Assembly: GCA_947628615.1 (NCBI GenBank)
Contig: CANRAO010000001.1
Span: 1-64,000 of the forward strand
DNA length: 64,000 nucleotides
Direction of reading: 5' to 3'
Origin: an uncultured Clostridia bacterium
GTDB taxonomy: Bacteria > Bacillota > Clostridia > Oscillospirales > Ruminococcaceae
The first letter of the stretch is position 1, and each line of letters starts with the position of its first letter. A program made the position numbers and the translations under genes. The notes under the pieces are model-generated. The model saw only the letters and a list, made by a program, of their open reading frames with translations. It did no database searches and had not been told where the DNA came from. Below are positions 45,182 through 54,729 of this stretch, one piece after another.

Positions 45182-46102
45182 GTGGAATTTTCACACATAT
45201 CAGTATTGCTGAATGAATGTATTGAGGGACTCAGCATAAAACCAAACGGTATATATGTTGACGGTACCGCAGGCGGTGCAGGACATTCTGTGGAGATCGC
45301 AAAACGGTTAGACAGCGGTAAATTAATTGCCATTGACCGTGATCCTACAGCGGTTGAAGTCGCAAGCGAGCGGCTTAAAGGTTATAACGCAGTAGTTGTT
45401 AAGGCAAACTATTCTGAGATTGATGAGGTTTTAAAAAGCCTTTCAATAGATAAAGTCGACGGAGTTCTTTTAGATTTAGGAGTTTCGTCGCACCAATTAG
45501 ATAAAGCTGAGCGAGGGTTTTCGTATCACAATGACGCTCCGCTTGATATGAGAATGAGCTGCGAGGGCTTGTCGGCAAGAGATGTGGTGAACACATATTC
45601 ATACGAAGAGCTTTCTAAAATCTTGTTTGAATACGGCGAAGAAAAGTTTTCGAGAAGTATCGCATCAGCTATTGTAAGAACAAGAGAAACAAAACCGATC
45701 GAAACCACTTTGGAACTGGCAGAGATAATAAAAGCGTCGGTTCCGCAGAGGGTAAGGCGTGAGAAAAATCCCTGCAAGAAAACCTTTCAGGCGATAAGAA
45801 TTGAAGTAAATGCAGAGCTTGAACATTTAAGCATTGCACTTGACAAGATCTTTGACGCATTAAAAAGCGGGGGAAGACTTTGTATAATTTCGTTCCATTC
45901 GCTTGAAGACAGACTTGTAAAGCAAAGGTTTGCGAGCTTTTGTAAGGGCTGTATATGTCCGCCTGATTTTCCGCAGTGTGTATGCGGAAGAAAACCGAGA
46001 GGAAGACTTGTGAACAGAAAACCTATAGTAGCTTCGCAGGGCGAGCTTGAGGTGAACAACAGAAGCCGAAGTGCAAAACTTCGCATTATAGAAAAGATAT
46101 AG
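45182..46102 (+). CDS. rsmH: 16S rRNA (cytosine1402-N4)-methyltransferase
   Basis: SAM-dependent methyltransferase (formerly MraW) acting on C1402 of 16S rRNA at the ribosomal P site. 306 aa, normal length. HISVLLNECIEGL, the SAM loop YVDGTAGGAGHSVEI, DGVLLDLGVSSHQLD, the RGFS(YHND)APLDMRM motif, and CIISFHSLEDRLVKQRF are all intact. GTG start with GATGGTGG upstream, 27 bp after mraZ. Standard position in the cluster. Confidence 0.97.
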   Translation: MEFSHISVLLNECIEGLSIKPNGIYVDGTAGGAGHSVEIAKRLDSGKLIAIDRDPTAVEVASERLKGYNAVVVKANYSEIDEVLKSLSIDKVDGVLLDLGVSSHQLDKAERGFSYHNDAPLDMRMSCEGLSARDVVNTYSYEELSKILFEYGEEKFSRSIASAIVRTRETKPIETTLELAEIIKASVPQRVRREKNPCKKTFQAIRIEVNAELEHLSIALDKIFDALKSGGRLCIISFHSLEDRLVKQRFASFCKGCICPPDFPQCVCGRKPRGRLVNRKPIVASQGELEVNNRSRSAKLRIIEKI

Positions 46103-46106
46103 ATAA

Positions 46107-46289
46107 ATGCGTAAGAGCAGACTTCGGACAAGCAACAGAATAAGAGAACTAAGAGAAAAAGGACAAGGTACGGCAAAACAGAAAATAGCGACAAATAAAA
46201 AAGCTATTAAGAACAAAAGAAAGAGACATAAAAACAAAACAGGACTAAAGAATGTCCTGAGCGGCAAGGTAAAAGAACTTGTTACATAA
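46107..46289 (+). CDS. Small highly basic ORF between rsmH and ftsL
   Basis: Possible 60-aa protein, about 43% Lys+Arg, with no hydrophobic segment. It begins 4 bp after the rsmH stop and ends 43 bp before ftsL. No convincing ribosome site precedes its ATG, though coupling to rsmH termination is possible. The composition resembles small ribosomal or nucleic-acid-binding proteins, but AT-rich A-heavy sequence can give such a reading by chance. It could equally be non-coding spacer. Confidence 0.35.
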   Translation: MRKSRLRTSNRIRELREKGQGTAKQKIATNKKAIKNKRKRHKNKTGLKNVLSGKVKELVT

Positions 46290-46332
46290 GGAAAGAGAGA
46301 AATAAATACGCCAAAAACGAGGTGTAGAAAAA

Positions 46333-46809
46333 ATGGCAAAGATCAATAATCTTGCTTATGATTATACGGCTTATGACTCAGATGAAATAAATTTGCCAAA
46401 ACCTAAAATCAAACACAAAAGAAATCTGAAAATTCAGCCCAAATTAGCTTTTGCCATGAAATTCACCATCTTAGGGTTTATAGGTTTAGCGTTGCTATGC
46501 TCATTTGTTTTTGGGCAGGTGGAGCTTAGTGAAGTTTATTCGGAGCAATCCAGTCTTACCGAGGAGCTTGCAAAACTTCAGGACGAGAATTTAAGTCTTG
46601 AATCGGAGTTAGAGTCGAGGACGGGACTTACACAGGTTGAGGAGTATGCAGAAAAGAATTTGGGGCTTCAGAAGCTGGATAAATCTCAGATTGAGTATGT
46701 GGAAGTTGAAAACGACAGCGTAGCTGAGGTTGTTGAAACCGAAGATGATAATATTTTTGTGTCTTTTAAGAAATGGTTTAAAAGTGTTTTGGAATACTTT
46801 GGGGCATAA
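46333..46809 (+). CDS. ftsL: FtsL-like division protein
   Basis: Bitopic membrane protein of 158 aa in the position normally held by ftsL. Basic cytoplasmic N-terminus (residues 1-41), one helix (about 42-62), then an extracytoplasmic coiled coil (about 68-115; SEQSSLTEELAKLQDENLSLESELESR) with VEEYAEKNLGLQKLDKSQIEYVEV, the FtsL/DivIC-type ending. In other bacteria FtsL joins FtsB/DivIC and FtsQ/DivIB to activate FtsWI. Sequence similarity in this family is low, so topology and gene order carry the call. Confidence 0.82.
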   Translation: MAKINNLAYDYTAYDSDEINLPKPKIKHKRNLKIQPKLAFAMKFTILGFIGLALLCSFVFGQVELSEVYSEQSSLTEELAKLQDENLSLESELESRTGLTQVEEYAEKNLGLQKLDKSQIEYVEVENDSVAEVVETEDDNIFVSFKKWFKSVLEYFGA

Positions 46810-47038
46810 TGAATAGGATATTATTAGTAAAAAGTTAAGCTTATACTTCTTGGCGGAAGTTTTAAACTTAGCTTTTTTATACTTATACGGATTTTTAAAT
46901 ATTTTGGTAAAACAGGAAAATTAAAATAGATAACCGCAGAAAGAGATTACATTCTGACAAATGATTAAGAAAAATAGCATAAAACCTTTACTTGAAAGAA
47001 TCAGTATAGATATGTATTTTTAAGAGAGGAGGCTGATT

Positions 47039-49276
47039 ATGGACGAAAGACCTACAGGACTTATGAAACGAAGGCTTAATATCTGGATAGCACTTGGAAT
47101 ACTTGTGTTTATGATATGGATACTGATTAATATGTTTCACATTTCGGTTACAGAGTCTGATAAATATCAGAAGCTTGCCTCCTCACAGCAGCTTCAGAGC
47201 ACTGTTATTACAGCAAACAGAGGTTCTATATATGACAGAAATATGCAGGCATTTGCAAGAAGTGCGTCTGTTTACACTGTGTATGTTGACCCGCAAATGC
47301 TGAAAGATTATTTAGCCGAGGACGATCCTGAGGCTGACTTAAATGAGATAACAGCAAAGCTGTCTGAGATTTTAGACATCAAACAGAATAAAATTCTGAA
47401 GCTTTGCCAGCAGGACAATATGTATCAGATTATCAAGAAAAATGTCGAGAAAACGGTTGCAGATAAAATCACTGCATACAAAACCGAAATCGGACTTGAC
47501 GCTATAGGGCTTACGCCAACAACCAAGAGGTTTTATCCTCAGAATGAACTTGCGTCGAATGTTATAGGTCATCTGCATTACGATGGTTACGGAATATATG
47601 GGCTGGAGCAGTATTATGATGATTATCTTGCGGGAGTAGACGGAAGAGTTGTAACGGCAAAGGCTGCTGACGGAACAGAAATTCCTTACAGATATAAGCA
47701 GAATTATGACGCTCAGGACGGCGATTCTCTTGTGCTTAATATGGATGTGAACATTCAGTATTATCTTGAAAAAGCACTCAAAGATGCGGTTGCCAAAAAT
47801 ATGCCTACCGACAGAGCCTGCGGAATAATTATGAATCCAAAAACCGGTGCTGTTCTTGCAATGGCTACATGTCCTAGCTATAATCCGAATAATCCCTCCG
47901 AGATTACCGACGAGGATACAATAAAGGAATTGTCTAAGCTTAAAAAGGACAGTAAAAAATACGCAAAGGTACAATCGGATGCTTGGGCTCTTCAGTGGAA
48001 AAACAAAGCTATTTCAGAGCTTTACTTTCCGGGTTCGGTATTTAAGGTAGTAACGGGTTCTTCCGCTCTTGATGCAGACGCTATCAACCTTACTCAGACT
48101 TTTTCCTGCAATACTAAAATTCAGGTTGAGGACAGAACCTTCCATTGCTGGTCGTTCTCAAGTCACGGCTCTCAGGATTTTGCTACTGCAATGGTACATT
48201 CCTGCAACCCTGCGTTTATACAGATAGGTCAGGCACTCGGGGCAACGAAATTTTATAAGTATTTCAAAGCATATGGATTTACCGAACTTACGGGCATAGA
48301 TTTGCCGTCTGAGGCGGAAAGTATTCATGTTACAAATGATAATTTAGGAATAGTTGAACTGGCGTCAAGCTCGTTCGGACAGACCAACAAGGTTACGCCT
48401 ATTCAGATGATAACGGCATACTCAGCAGTTGTAAACGGCGGGTATCTTATGACTCCGCAGGTTGTTGATAAAATAGTTGATTCTTCGGGAAACCTCGTTA
48501 GGGATATAACACCTGTACAGAAAAGACAGGTTATTTCAGAAAAAACGTCTAAGACAATGAGAAAGGTATTAGAGAATGTCGTAAACACAGAACAAGGCTC
48601 AAATGCTTACATAAAAGGCTATAGAATAGGCGGAAAATCAGGAACGTCGCAGAAGATAGACGAGGACGTATCAGGTAATACATATGTAGCTTCATATTGT
48701 GCATTCTATCCTGCCGATGATCCTGAACTGATTATGCTTGTTATGGTGGATCACCCAACAGGGGGAAATTATTACGGAAGTCTGGTTGCAGCACCGGTAT
48801 GTGTTCAGGTTCTAAGCGACGTGCTTCCATACCTTGGATACTTTCCAGAGTATACAGAAGAGCAAATGGAACAGGTTGCTGTTTCAGTTCCGAATTTACT
48901 AGACACAAAGTTGTCAGATTCCAAGAAAACTATTAAAGGCTTAGGTCTTGATTATGAGGTTGTGGGAAAGGGTAATACGGTTGTTGCTCAGTCTCCGGTA
49001 AGCGGTTCAATGCAGCACGGCGGAACTATATATCTTTATACAGAAAATAACTATAAAGCTAAAATCGTAACTGTTCCGAGTATTAAAGGACTTACTGTCA
49101 GTGAGGCGGAGAGCAGACTTGAAAGTGTAGGGCTTAACCTTAATGCTCAGGGTAATGCTATTGATGAAGTCGGCTCAATTGCTGGAACAGATCAAAGCTA
49201 CGTTTCAGGAACAAAGGTTCCTGTCGGAACAATTGTGTCTGTAACTTTTGCGGTTGAAAAGGCAGGTTCGCAGTAG
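47039..49276 (+). CDS. spoVD: Class B penicillin-binding protein with two PASTA domains (SpoVD/FtsI type)
   Basis: Peptidoglycan transpeptidase, 745 aa, anchored by one helix (residues 14-34). Dimerisation/pedestal region to about 250, transpeptidase domain with Ser333-x-x-Lys336 (GSVFK), Ser388-Cys-Asn390 and Lys533-Ser-Gly-Thr, then two PASTA domains (about 620-680 and 683-745). Position between ftsL and murE is that of pbpB/spoVD. No second class B gene follows, so this protein may serve vegetative division, spore cortex, or both. AGAGGAGG 7 nt before the ATG. B. subtilis SpoVD has one PASTA domain. Confidence 0.93.
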   Translation: MDERPTGLMKRRLNIWIALGILVFMIWILINMFHISVTESDKYQKLASSQQLQSTVITANRGSIYDRNMQAFARSASVYTVYVDPQMLKDYLAEDDPEADLNEITAKLSEILDIKQNKILKLCQQDNMYQIIKKNVEKTVADKITAYKTEIGLDAIGLTPTTKRFYPQNELASNVIGHLHYDGYGIYGLEQYYDDYLAGVDGRVVTAKAADGTEIPYRYKQNYDAQDGDSLVLNMDVNIQYYLEKALKDAVAKNMPTDRACGIIMNPKTGAVLAMATCPSYNPNNPSEITDEDTIKELSKLKKDSKKYAKVQSDAWALQWKNKAISELYFPGSVFKVVTGSSALDADAINLTQTFSCNTKIQVEDRTFHCWSFSSHGSQDFATAMVHSCNPAFIQIGQALGATKFYKYFKAYGFTELTGIDLPSEAESIHVTNDNLGIVELASSSFGQTNKVTPIQMITAYSAVVNGGYLMTPQVVDKIVDSSGNLVRDITPVQKRQVISEKTSKTMRKVLENVVNTEQGSNAYIKGYRIGGKSGTSQKIDEDVSGNTYVASYCAFYPADDPELIMLVMVDHPTGGNYYGSLVAAPVCVQVLSDVLPYLGYFPEYTEEQMEQVAVSVPNLLDTKLSDSKKTIKGLGLDYEVVGKGNTVVAQSPVSGSMQHGGTIYLYTENNYKAKIVTVPSIKGLTVSEAESRLESVGLNLNAQGNAIDEVGSIAGTDQSYVSGTKVPVGTIVSVTFAVEKAGSQ

Positions 49277-49326
49277 TTGATAGTTTATGTTGATGTGTTA
49301 TGTACTCTTAAAAGGAGAATAAAAAT

Positions 49327-50763
49327 ATGAAGTTGTATGATTTGGTTGACGGTCTGGCAGAAACGACTCTTGAAAATATTGAAATCACCGATATTACGTC
49401 GGACAACAGAAAGGATTTCAAAAAAGGGGCAATGTTTGTCTGCATCAAAGGAAATACATTTGACGGACACAGTGTTGCCGAGCAAATGCTTGAAAAAGGA
49501 GCTTCGTGCGTTGTTGTTCAAAGAGATTTAGGACTTAAAAATCAAATAATTGTTCCTGATTCAAGAGAAATTTATCCTTCATTATGCGCAAGGTGGTTTT
49601 CAGATCCCCAGGATAAGATAAAGCTAATCGGTGTTACTGGAACAAACGGAAAGACGACTATTACTACGGTAATAAAGAATGTATTGACCGGACTTGGAGC
49701 AAAGGTAGGGCTTATAGGTACTTGTCAGAATGAAATAGGAGATAAAATTCTGCATACAGAAAGAACTACTCCTGAGCCTTATGATTTGTACGAGCTTTTG
49801 GCTCAGATGGTTGAAGAGAAATGTGAATACACGGTTATGGAGGTTTCATCTCAGGCTCTCGAACAAAAAAGAGTAGGACCTCTGCACTTTGATATTGCAT
49901 TATTTACGAATCTTACGCAGGACCATTTAGATGTACACGGAACTATGGAAAACTATTACAAAGCGAAGAAGCTGCTTTTTTCAATGTGCGATAAGGCATT
50001 GATAAATATTGACGATGAAAGCGGAAAGAGGTATTTAAGCGAAATCAACTGTGAAAAGTATTCGTTTTCTACAACTGAAAAGGCAGACTTCAACGCTTAT
50101 GATATACAGCTTTCGGCAAGCGGTGTAGAGTATATATTCAGAGGTGTAGATAAATCTATACCTGTTAAATTCAATATGCCCGGACATTTCAATGTTTCAA
50201 ATTCTCTTGCGGCTATTGGGTGTATGGTTTTGCTCGGATTCAATGCTGATGATGTTATAAATCTAATTTACAAAACATCAGGCGTTCGAGGCAGAGCGGA
50301 GGTTGTTCCGACCGGCAGAGATTTTACTGTAATATGTGATTACGCTCACACGCCTGACGCTGTTGAAAACATTCTGAAAGCTATAAAAAGCTGTTCTCAG
50401 GGCAGAGTGGTGTGCCTTTTCGGATGCGGCGGAAACAGGGATAAAAGAAAGCGTCCGCTTATGGCAAGAGCCGCTGCAGAGTATGCTGATTTTCTTATTG
50501 TTACGTCAGATAACCCTCGTGACGAAGATCCCGACGATATTATAAAAGATATTTTGACAGGTCTTGAAGGAAAGAATGTGCCTTATGTTACAATAACGGA
50601 TAGAATAGAAGCAATTCATTGGGCGGTTAAAAACGCACAGAAAAATGATGTTATCGTTCTTGCAGGAAAGGGGCATGAGGATTATCAGATCCTTCCGGGC
50701 GGAGTTAAAATACATCTTGATGAAAGAGAAGTAGTAGCAGACGCTTTAGCGGAGCTTCAATAA
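49327..50763 (+). CDS. murE: UDP-MurNAc-tripeptide ligase, meso-DAP adding
   Basis: Adds the third stem-peptide residue to UDP-MurNAc-L-Ala-D-Glu in the cytoplasm. 478 aa: UDP-binding N-domain, central ATPase (GTNGKTT at 105-111; EVSSQALEQKRV with TNLTQDHLDVHGT), C-terminal domain with DYAHTPDAVENIL and DNPR at 395-398. DNPR marks meso-diaminopimelate specificity; lysine-adding enzymes have other residues. AAAGGAG before the ATG, 50 bp after spoVD. Confidence 0.96.
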   Translation: MKLYDLVDGLAETTLENIEITDITSDNRKDFKKGAMFVCIKGNTFDGHSVAEQMLEKGASCVVVQRDLGLKNQIIVPDSREIYPSLCARWFSDPQDKIKLIGVTGTNGKTTITTVIKNVLTGLGAKVGLIGTCQNEIGDKILHTERTTPEPYDLYELLAQMVEEKCEYTVMEVSSQALEQKRVGPLHFDIALFTNLTQDHLDVHGTMENYYKAKKLLFSMCDKALINIDDESGKRYLSEINCEKYSFSTTEKADFNAYDIQLSASGVEYIFRGVDKSIPVKFNMPGHFNVSNSLAAIGCMVLLGFNADDVINLIYKTSGVRGRAEVVPTGRDFTVICDYAHTPDAVENILKAIKSCSQGRVVCLFGCGGNRDKRKRPLMARAAAEYADFLIVTSDNPRDEDPDDIIKDILTGLEGKNVPYVTITDRIEAIHWAVKNAQKNDVIVLAGKGHEDYQILPGGVKIHLDEREVVADALAELQ

Positions 50764-50823
50764 AAAACACAGAACAAAAGTATTTTAAATTATAATATAG
50801 ATTAGGAAAAGGTAAAAAATATT

Positions 50824-52182
50824 ATGGAGAAACTTTTATTAAGCGAGATAGTGACAGCAGTCAGGGGAAGCTTTGGCTATCCCGATGATATTGAGATTTC
50901 ATCGATCTCAACAGACACCAGAACAATAGAAAAGGGTGCGGTGTTTGTTGCGCTTAAAGGAAAAAACTTCGACGGACATGATTATGCAAAAAAAGCAATG
51001 GAACTCGGCGCAGCTGCAGTCGTAACTGAACGTGCAATTGAAGGTGCTAAATGCATAATAGTGGATTCTACTCAAACAGCGCTTTTAGAAATTGCAAGCT
51101 ATTATAGAGATAAATTCAATATCAGGCTTATAGGCATAACGGGAAGCGTTGGGAAAACAACTACTAAAGAATTTGTATCGCTTATTATGTCAAAGAAGTA
51201 CAAAACTTTAAAAACTCAGAAGAATTTTAACAATGAGATAGGGCTTCCTATGACATTGTTTAATCTTACAAGCGAACATGAGGCAGCGGTTATAGAAATG
51301 GGAATGTCAAATTTCGGTGAAATTTCAAGGCTTTCGCTAACCGCAAAGCCAAACCTGTGTCTTATAACTAATATCGGATATTCACATATTGAAAATCTGG
51401 GCTCTCAGGAAAACATCTTAAAGGCTAAAATGGAAATCTTAGACGGTGCAGATGAAAACGCTCCTTTGATTTTATCTAAAGACGATAAGTTCTTGAAGGA
51501 TATTGGGAACAGAGAAAACAGAAAAATAGTTTATTATTCGGTTTCTGACACGTCAGCTGACGTTTATGCGAGCGATATTCAAACCAAGTCTGACAAAATA
51601 GAGTTTAACATAAACAGTGACGGAAAATCATATAAAGCAGTCATAAACTGTCTTGGTGAACACAATGTAAAAAATGCGCTTGCCGCTTTCTGCGTCGGGC
51701 GGGAATATGATATAAGACCTGAAGATATGGTTGAAGCTATCGGCGAGTTTACTCCTGACGGAATTCGTCAGAAAGTAAGCGATATAAACGGTGTTAAAAT
51801 AATTGCCGACTGCTATAATTCGTCACCTGATTCTGCAAAATCAGCACTGCATATGCTTTCGCAGATAGATACACAAGGCAGAAAAATAGCCGTACTCGGA
51901 GATATGCTTGAGCTGGGACAGCTTTCAAGGGAACTGCACAAGGCGGTAGGAGAAGCTGTTTGCAGCGAGGGTATAGATTTGCTTCTTTGTTATGGCGAAA
52001 TGTCGAAGTACTATATTAAGGGTGCAGTGAAAAGGGGCTTTGCTCAGGAAAAAGCGATGATGTTTGACTCTAAAGAGGAGCTTTCACGCTATCTTAAGTC
52101 GGTAATTAAAGAGAATGATGCAGTTTTATTTAAAGCAAGCCGTGGAATGAAGTTTGAAAGTATAATTGAGGAATTAAAATAA
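50824..52182 (+). CDS. murF: UDP-MurNAc-tripeptide:D-Ala-D-Ala ligase
   Basis: Adds D-Ala-D-Ala to complete the cytoplasmic UDP-MurNAc-pentapeptide. 452 aa. N-terminal domain with STDTRTIEKGAVFVALKG, ATP site ITGSVGKTTTKEF, FNNEIGLPMTLFNL, EMGMSNFGEISRLS, ITNIGYSHIENLGS and the C-terminal DCYNSSPDSAKSAL are typical. Its location directly after murE, where Bacillus-type clusters have mraY, is notable. Ribosome site AGGAAAAGG 7-12 nt upstream of the ATG. Confidence 0.95.
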   Translation: MEKLLLSEIVTAVRGSFGYPDDIEISSISTDTRTIEKGAVFVALKGKNFDGHDYAKKAMELGAAAVVTERAIEGAKCIIVDSTQTALLEIASYYRDKFNIRLIGITGSVGKTTTKEFVSLIMSKKYKTLKTQKNFNNEIGLPMTLFNLTSEHEAAVIEMGMSNFGEISRLSLTAKPNLCLITNIGYSHIENLGSQENILKAKMEILDGADENAPLILSKDDKFLKDIGNRENRKIVYYSVSDTSADVYASDIQTKSDKIEFNINSDGKSYKAVINCLGEHNVKNALAAFCVGREYDIRPEDMVEAIGEFTPDGIRQKVSDINGVKIIADCYNSSPDSAKSALHMLSQIDTQGRKIAVLGDMLELGQLSRELHKAVGEAVCSEGIDLLLCYGEMSKYYIKGAVKRGFAQEKAMMFDSKEELSRYLKSVIKENDAVLFKASRGMKFESIIEELK

Positions 52183-52211
52183 AAATAATATTCAGGAAAG
52201 GAGAGAGAGCA

Positions 52212-53438
52212 TTGCAGATAAATTCCGGGAATGCGTTTGGACGCAGGACTAGAGCTGAGAGATATGATCCTGCACATACGCCTGCTTCAGTGACTAGAAA
52301 AAGATGGAACATAAGATGGATAAAAACAGATATGGATAAACCTTTTCTGATAATAGTATTTACATTACTGGTTCTCGGAATCGTTATGATGTTCTCTGCC
52401 AGCTACGCTTGGGGGCTTAAAGATTACGGGGACGGCTATTACTATGCGAAAAAGCAGATAATGGCCGCTGTGATTGGCGTTGCGTTAATGTATTTGGTTA
52501 CGCACTTGGATTATCATATGTATCAGAATACAAAACTTGCTTATCTGTTTTTTATATTTACATGGATGCTTAATTTATTTACGGCGTTTAAAGGCCGTGA
52601 GGTTGCAGGTGCCAGACGCTGGATAACAATAGGTATTGAATTTCAGCCGTCGGAGCTTTTAAAGGTTGCAATTATAATCATATTTGCGTATATAATTTCA
52701 ATGAACTACAGTAAGTTTACAAAAAAGTGGACGTATGGGATAGTTCCGTTTGCAATTATTATCGCTCTTTGTGCAATGGCTCTGGTATTGCAGAGACATA
52801 TGTCGGGCGTCTTGATTGTCGGAATGATAGGACTGTCGCTTATGTTTGTAGGAGGAGTTCCGAGAAAAAATTTCTGGGCTTTTGTAGGCGTTTGTGCAGG
52901 AGCAGGAGTATTGTTCTTGCTTTTAAAATCAATAACCGAAGGAAATTTAGGCTACATCTCAGACCGTATACAGTCGTGGAGAGATCCTGCTTCAGATATT
53001 AAGGGTTCTACATATCAGACATGGCAGTCGCTGCTGGCTATCGGTTCGGGTGGTGTTTTCGGTCTTGGCTTCGGCGAATCAAAGCAGAAGTTCTTATATC
53101 TCTCTGAATCTCAGAATGACTTTGTTTTCTCCATAATCTGCGAGGAGCTGGGTCTTATAGGCGCAATTATAGTTATGCTGCTGTTTGCGCTGTTTGTATT
53201 CAGAGGCTTCTATATTGCCGCAAACTCCCCCGATAAATTCGGAATGATTCTTTCAGCGGGCGTAACTATTCAGATAGGACTTCAGGCACTTTTGAATATT
53301 GCAGTTGCTACAAACTCTTTCCCGAATACGGGAATTTCCCTTCCGTTTTTCAGCTACGGAGGAACAGCGCTTATGATTCAGCTTATTGAAATGGGAATAG
53401 TGCTTTCCGTTTCGAGACAATCTAAAACCATGGAATGA
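52212..53438 (+). CDS. ftsW: FtsW/SpoVE-type SEDS glycosyltransferase
   Basis: Polytopic membrane enzyme (about 10 helices, 408 aa) of the SEDS family that polymerises lipid II into glycan strands with a partner class B PBP, here the SpoVD-type protein. Diagnostic: GRRWI-like GARRWITIGIEFQPSELLK, QRHMSGVLIVG, SWRDPASDIKGSTYQTWQSLLAIGSGGVFG, ESQNDFVFSIICEELG and NTGISLPFFSYGGTALM. A 45-residue basic cytoplasmic N-terminus precedes the first helix. TTG start with AAAGGAGAGAGAG upstream. Vegetative FtsW and sporulation SpoVE cannot be told apart here. Confidence 0.94.
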   Translation: MQINSGNAFGRRTRAERYDPAHTPASVTRKRWNIRWIKTDMDKPFLIIVFTLLVLGIVMMFSASYAWGLKDYGDGYYYAKKQIMAAVIGVALMYLVTHLDYHMYQNTKLAYLFFIFTWMLNLFTAFKGREVAGARRWITIGIEFQPSELLKVAIIIIFAYIISMNYSKFTKKWTYGIVPFAIIIALCAMALVLQRHMSGVLIVGMIGLSLMFVGGVPRKNFWAFVGVCAGAGVLFLLLKSITEGNLGYISDRIQSWRDPASDIKGSTYQTWQSLLAIGSGGVFGLGFGESKQKFLYLSESQNDFVFSIICEELGLIGAIIVMLLFALFVFRGFYIAANSPDKFGMILSAGVTIQIGLQALLNIAVATNSFPNTGISLPFFSYGGTALMIQLIEMGIVLSVSRQSKTME

Positions 53439-53451
53439 CAATTATGTCGGA

Positions 53452-53495
53452 AGGAGGAAATGCTCTGCAAGGAGTATGATTATATCTATGCTTAG
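53452..53495 (+). promoter_or_regulatory. SD-hairpin/short-ORF leader of murG
   Basis: AAGGAGG (53451-53457) is followed by an ORF from 53460 (MLCKEYDYIYA, TAG at 53493-53495) that overlaps the murG ATG at 53488 by 8 bases in another frame. ATGCTCT-GCA-AGGAGTAT can pair. Same pattern as four other leaders in the window. Confidence 0.55.
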
Positions 53496-54612
53496 AGTTT
53501 TATTAGCAGGAGGAGGAACAGCAGGACACATTAATCCTGCGCTGGCGATTGCCGAAATAATAAAAGAAAAACATCCCGATGCACAGTTTTGTTTTGCAGG
53601 AACTCCCGACGGACTGGAGGCATCTATTATTCCGAGTGAGGGATATGACTTCAAGCCGATAAAAATAAAGGGATTTCAGAGAAAGATAAGTCTTGAAAAC
53701 ATCAAGAGAAATATAAAGGCAATAAGTTATCTTGCTTTGTCGGGACGCCGCTCAAAGCAGATAATAAAAGAATTTGATCCGGACATTGTAATAGGAACGG
53801 GAGGATATGTTTCGGGACCTATTGTTAGAGCTGCGGCTAAAATGGGTATTAAGACTGCAATTCACGAGGCTAATGCTTTTCCGGGCGTTACCACGAAAAT
53901 CTTGTCTAAGTATGTTGACAGGGTTATGCTTACTGTTAAGGAAACCGAAAAGTATTTAGACAAGAGCGTAAAATGCACGGTAACAGGACTTCCTGTGAGA
54001 AAGGGGTTCGGCAGGATTTCAAAGCAGCAGGCAAGAGAAAAGTTAGGGTTGCCTCAAGATGAGATCTGCATTTTATCCACAGGCGGAAGTCTCGGAGCAA
54101 GAGTGATAAACGATGCTGTTGCAGAACTTTTTAAGTGGTATCAGGAAAACGATATAAAAATAAATCATATACATTCGTATGGAAAATATAAGGGATATAA
54201 GGATTATCCCGATACTCTCAAGGCGAACGGCATTGACTTGAGTGATAGAAGAATAAGTATTTCGGAATACGTTGATATGCCTGTTTGTATGGCGGCGGCA
54301 GACCTTGTTATCAGCCGCTGCGGAGCTAATTCCCTTACCGAGCTTGAAGCTATAGGCAGAGGCTCAATACTTATTCCGTCGCCGAATGTTGCAGAAAATC
54401 ATCAGTATTATAACGGAATGGTTCTTGATAAGGCAGGGGCAGGAATTTGTATAGAGCAAAAGGGTTTCTCTGCTGAATGGCTTATAAATAAGATAGAAGA
54501 ATTTTATAACAATAAAGAAAAGCTTGATATGTTGTCTGAGAACGCCGCCAAGCTTTATATAAGCGATACACCGGAGCGGGTATACGGGGTTTTGTCGTCT
54601 ATCATTGATTAA
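53488..54612 (+). CDS. murG: UDP-GlcNAc:lipid I N-acetylglucosaminyltransferase
   Basis: Makes lipid II by adding GlcNAc to lipid I on the inner membrane face. About 374 aa, GT-B fold. MLRVLLAGGGTAGHINPALAIAE (first glycine loop), GTGGYVSGPIVRAAAKMGIKTAIHEANAFPG, GLPVRKGF, STGGSLGARVINDAV and the donor-site SRCGANSLTELEAIGRGSILIPSPN are all present. An in-frame ATG at 53476 adds four residues but abuts its ribosome site; the family normally starts right before the glycine loop. Preceded by a SD-hairpin leader. Confidence 0.95.
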   Translation: MLRVLLAGGGTAGHINPALAIAEIIKEKHPDAQFCFAGTPDGLEASIIPSEGYDFKPIKIKGFQRKISLENIKRNIKAISYLALSGRRSKQIIKEFDPDIVIGTGGYVSGPIVRAAAKMGIKTAIHEANAFPGVTTKILSKYVDRVMLTVKETEKYLDKSVKCTVTGLPVRKGFGRISKQQAREKLGLPQDEICILSTGGSLGARVINDAVAELFKWYQENDIKINHIHSYGKYKGYKDYPDTLKANGIDLSDRRISISEYVDMPVCMAAADLVISRCGANSLTELEAIGRGSILIPSPNVAENHQYYNGMVLDKAGAGICIEQKGFSAEWLINKIEEFYNNKEKLDMLSENAAKLYISDTPERVYGVLSSIID

Positions 54613-54729
54613 ATCATTCTAAGTGAACTATCAGAATTAAATAAAATACATCCCTGTTAAATAAGTAACTCTCTTTTGAGAATTTGCATAATATGAGTTA
54701 AGCGAATTTGTTGAAAAGGAGAGAAGCTT

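Noticed and set aside
45787..46339. Long minus-strand ORFs opposite rsmH and the small basic ORF
   Set aside because: They mirror the codon bias of rsmH and the A-rich spacer; no ribosome site, and they run against the operon.
46830..46880. Terminator between ftsL and spoVD
   Set aside because: ACTTC/GAAGT and AAGCT/AGCTT pair only weakly with large loops; the T-run is present but the stem is too poor to claim termination.
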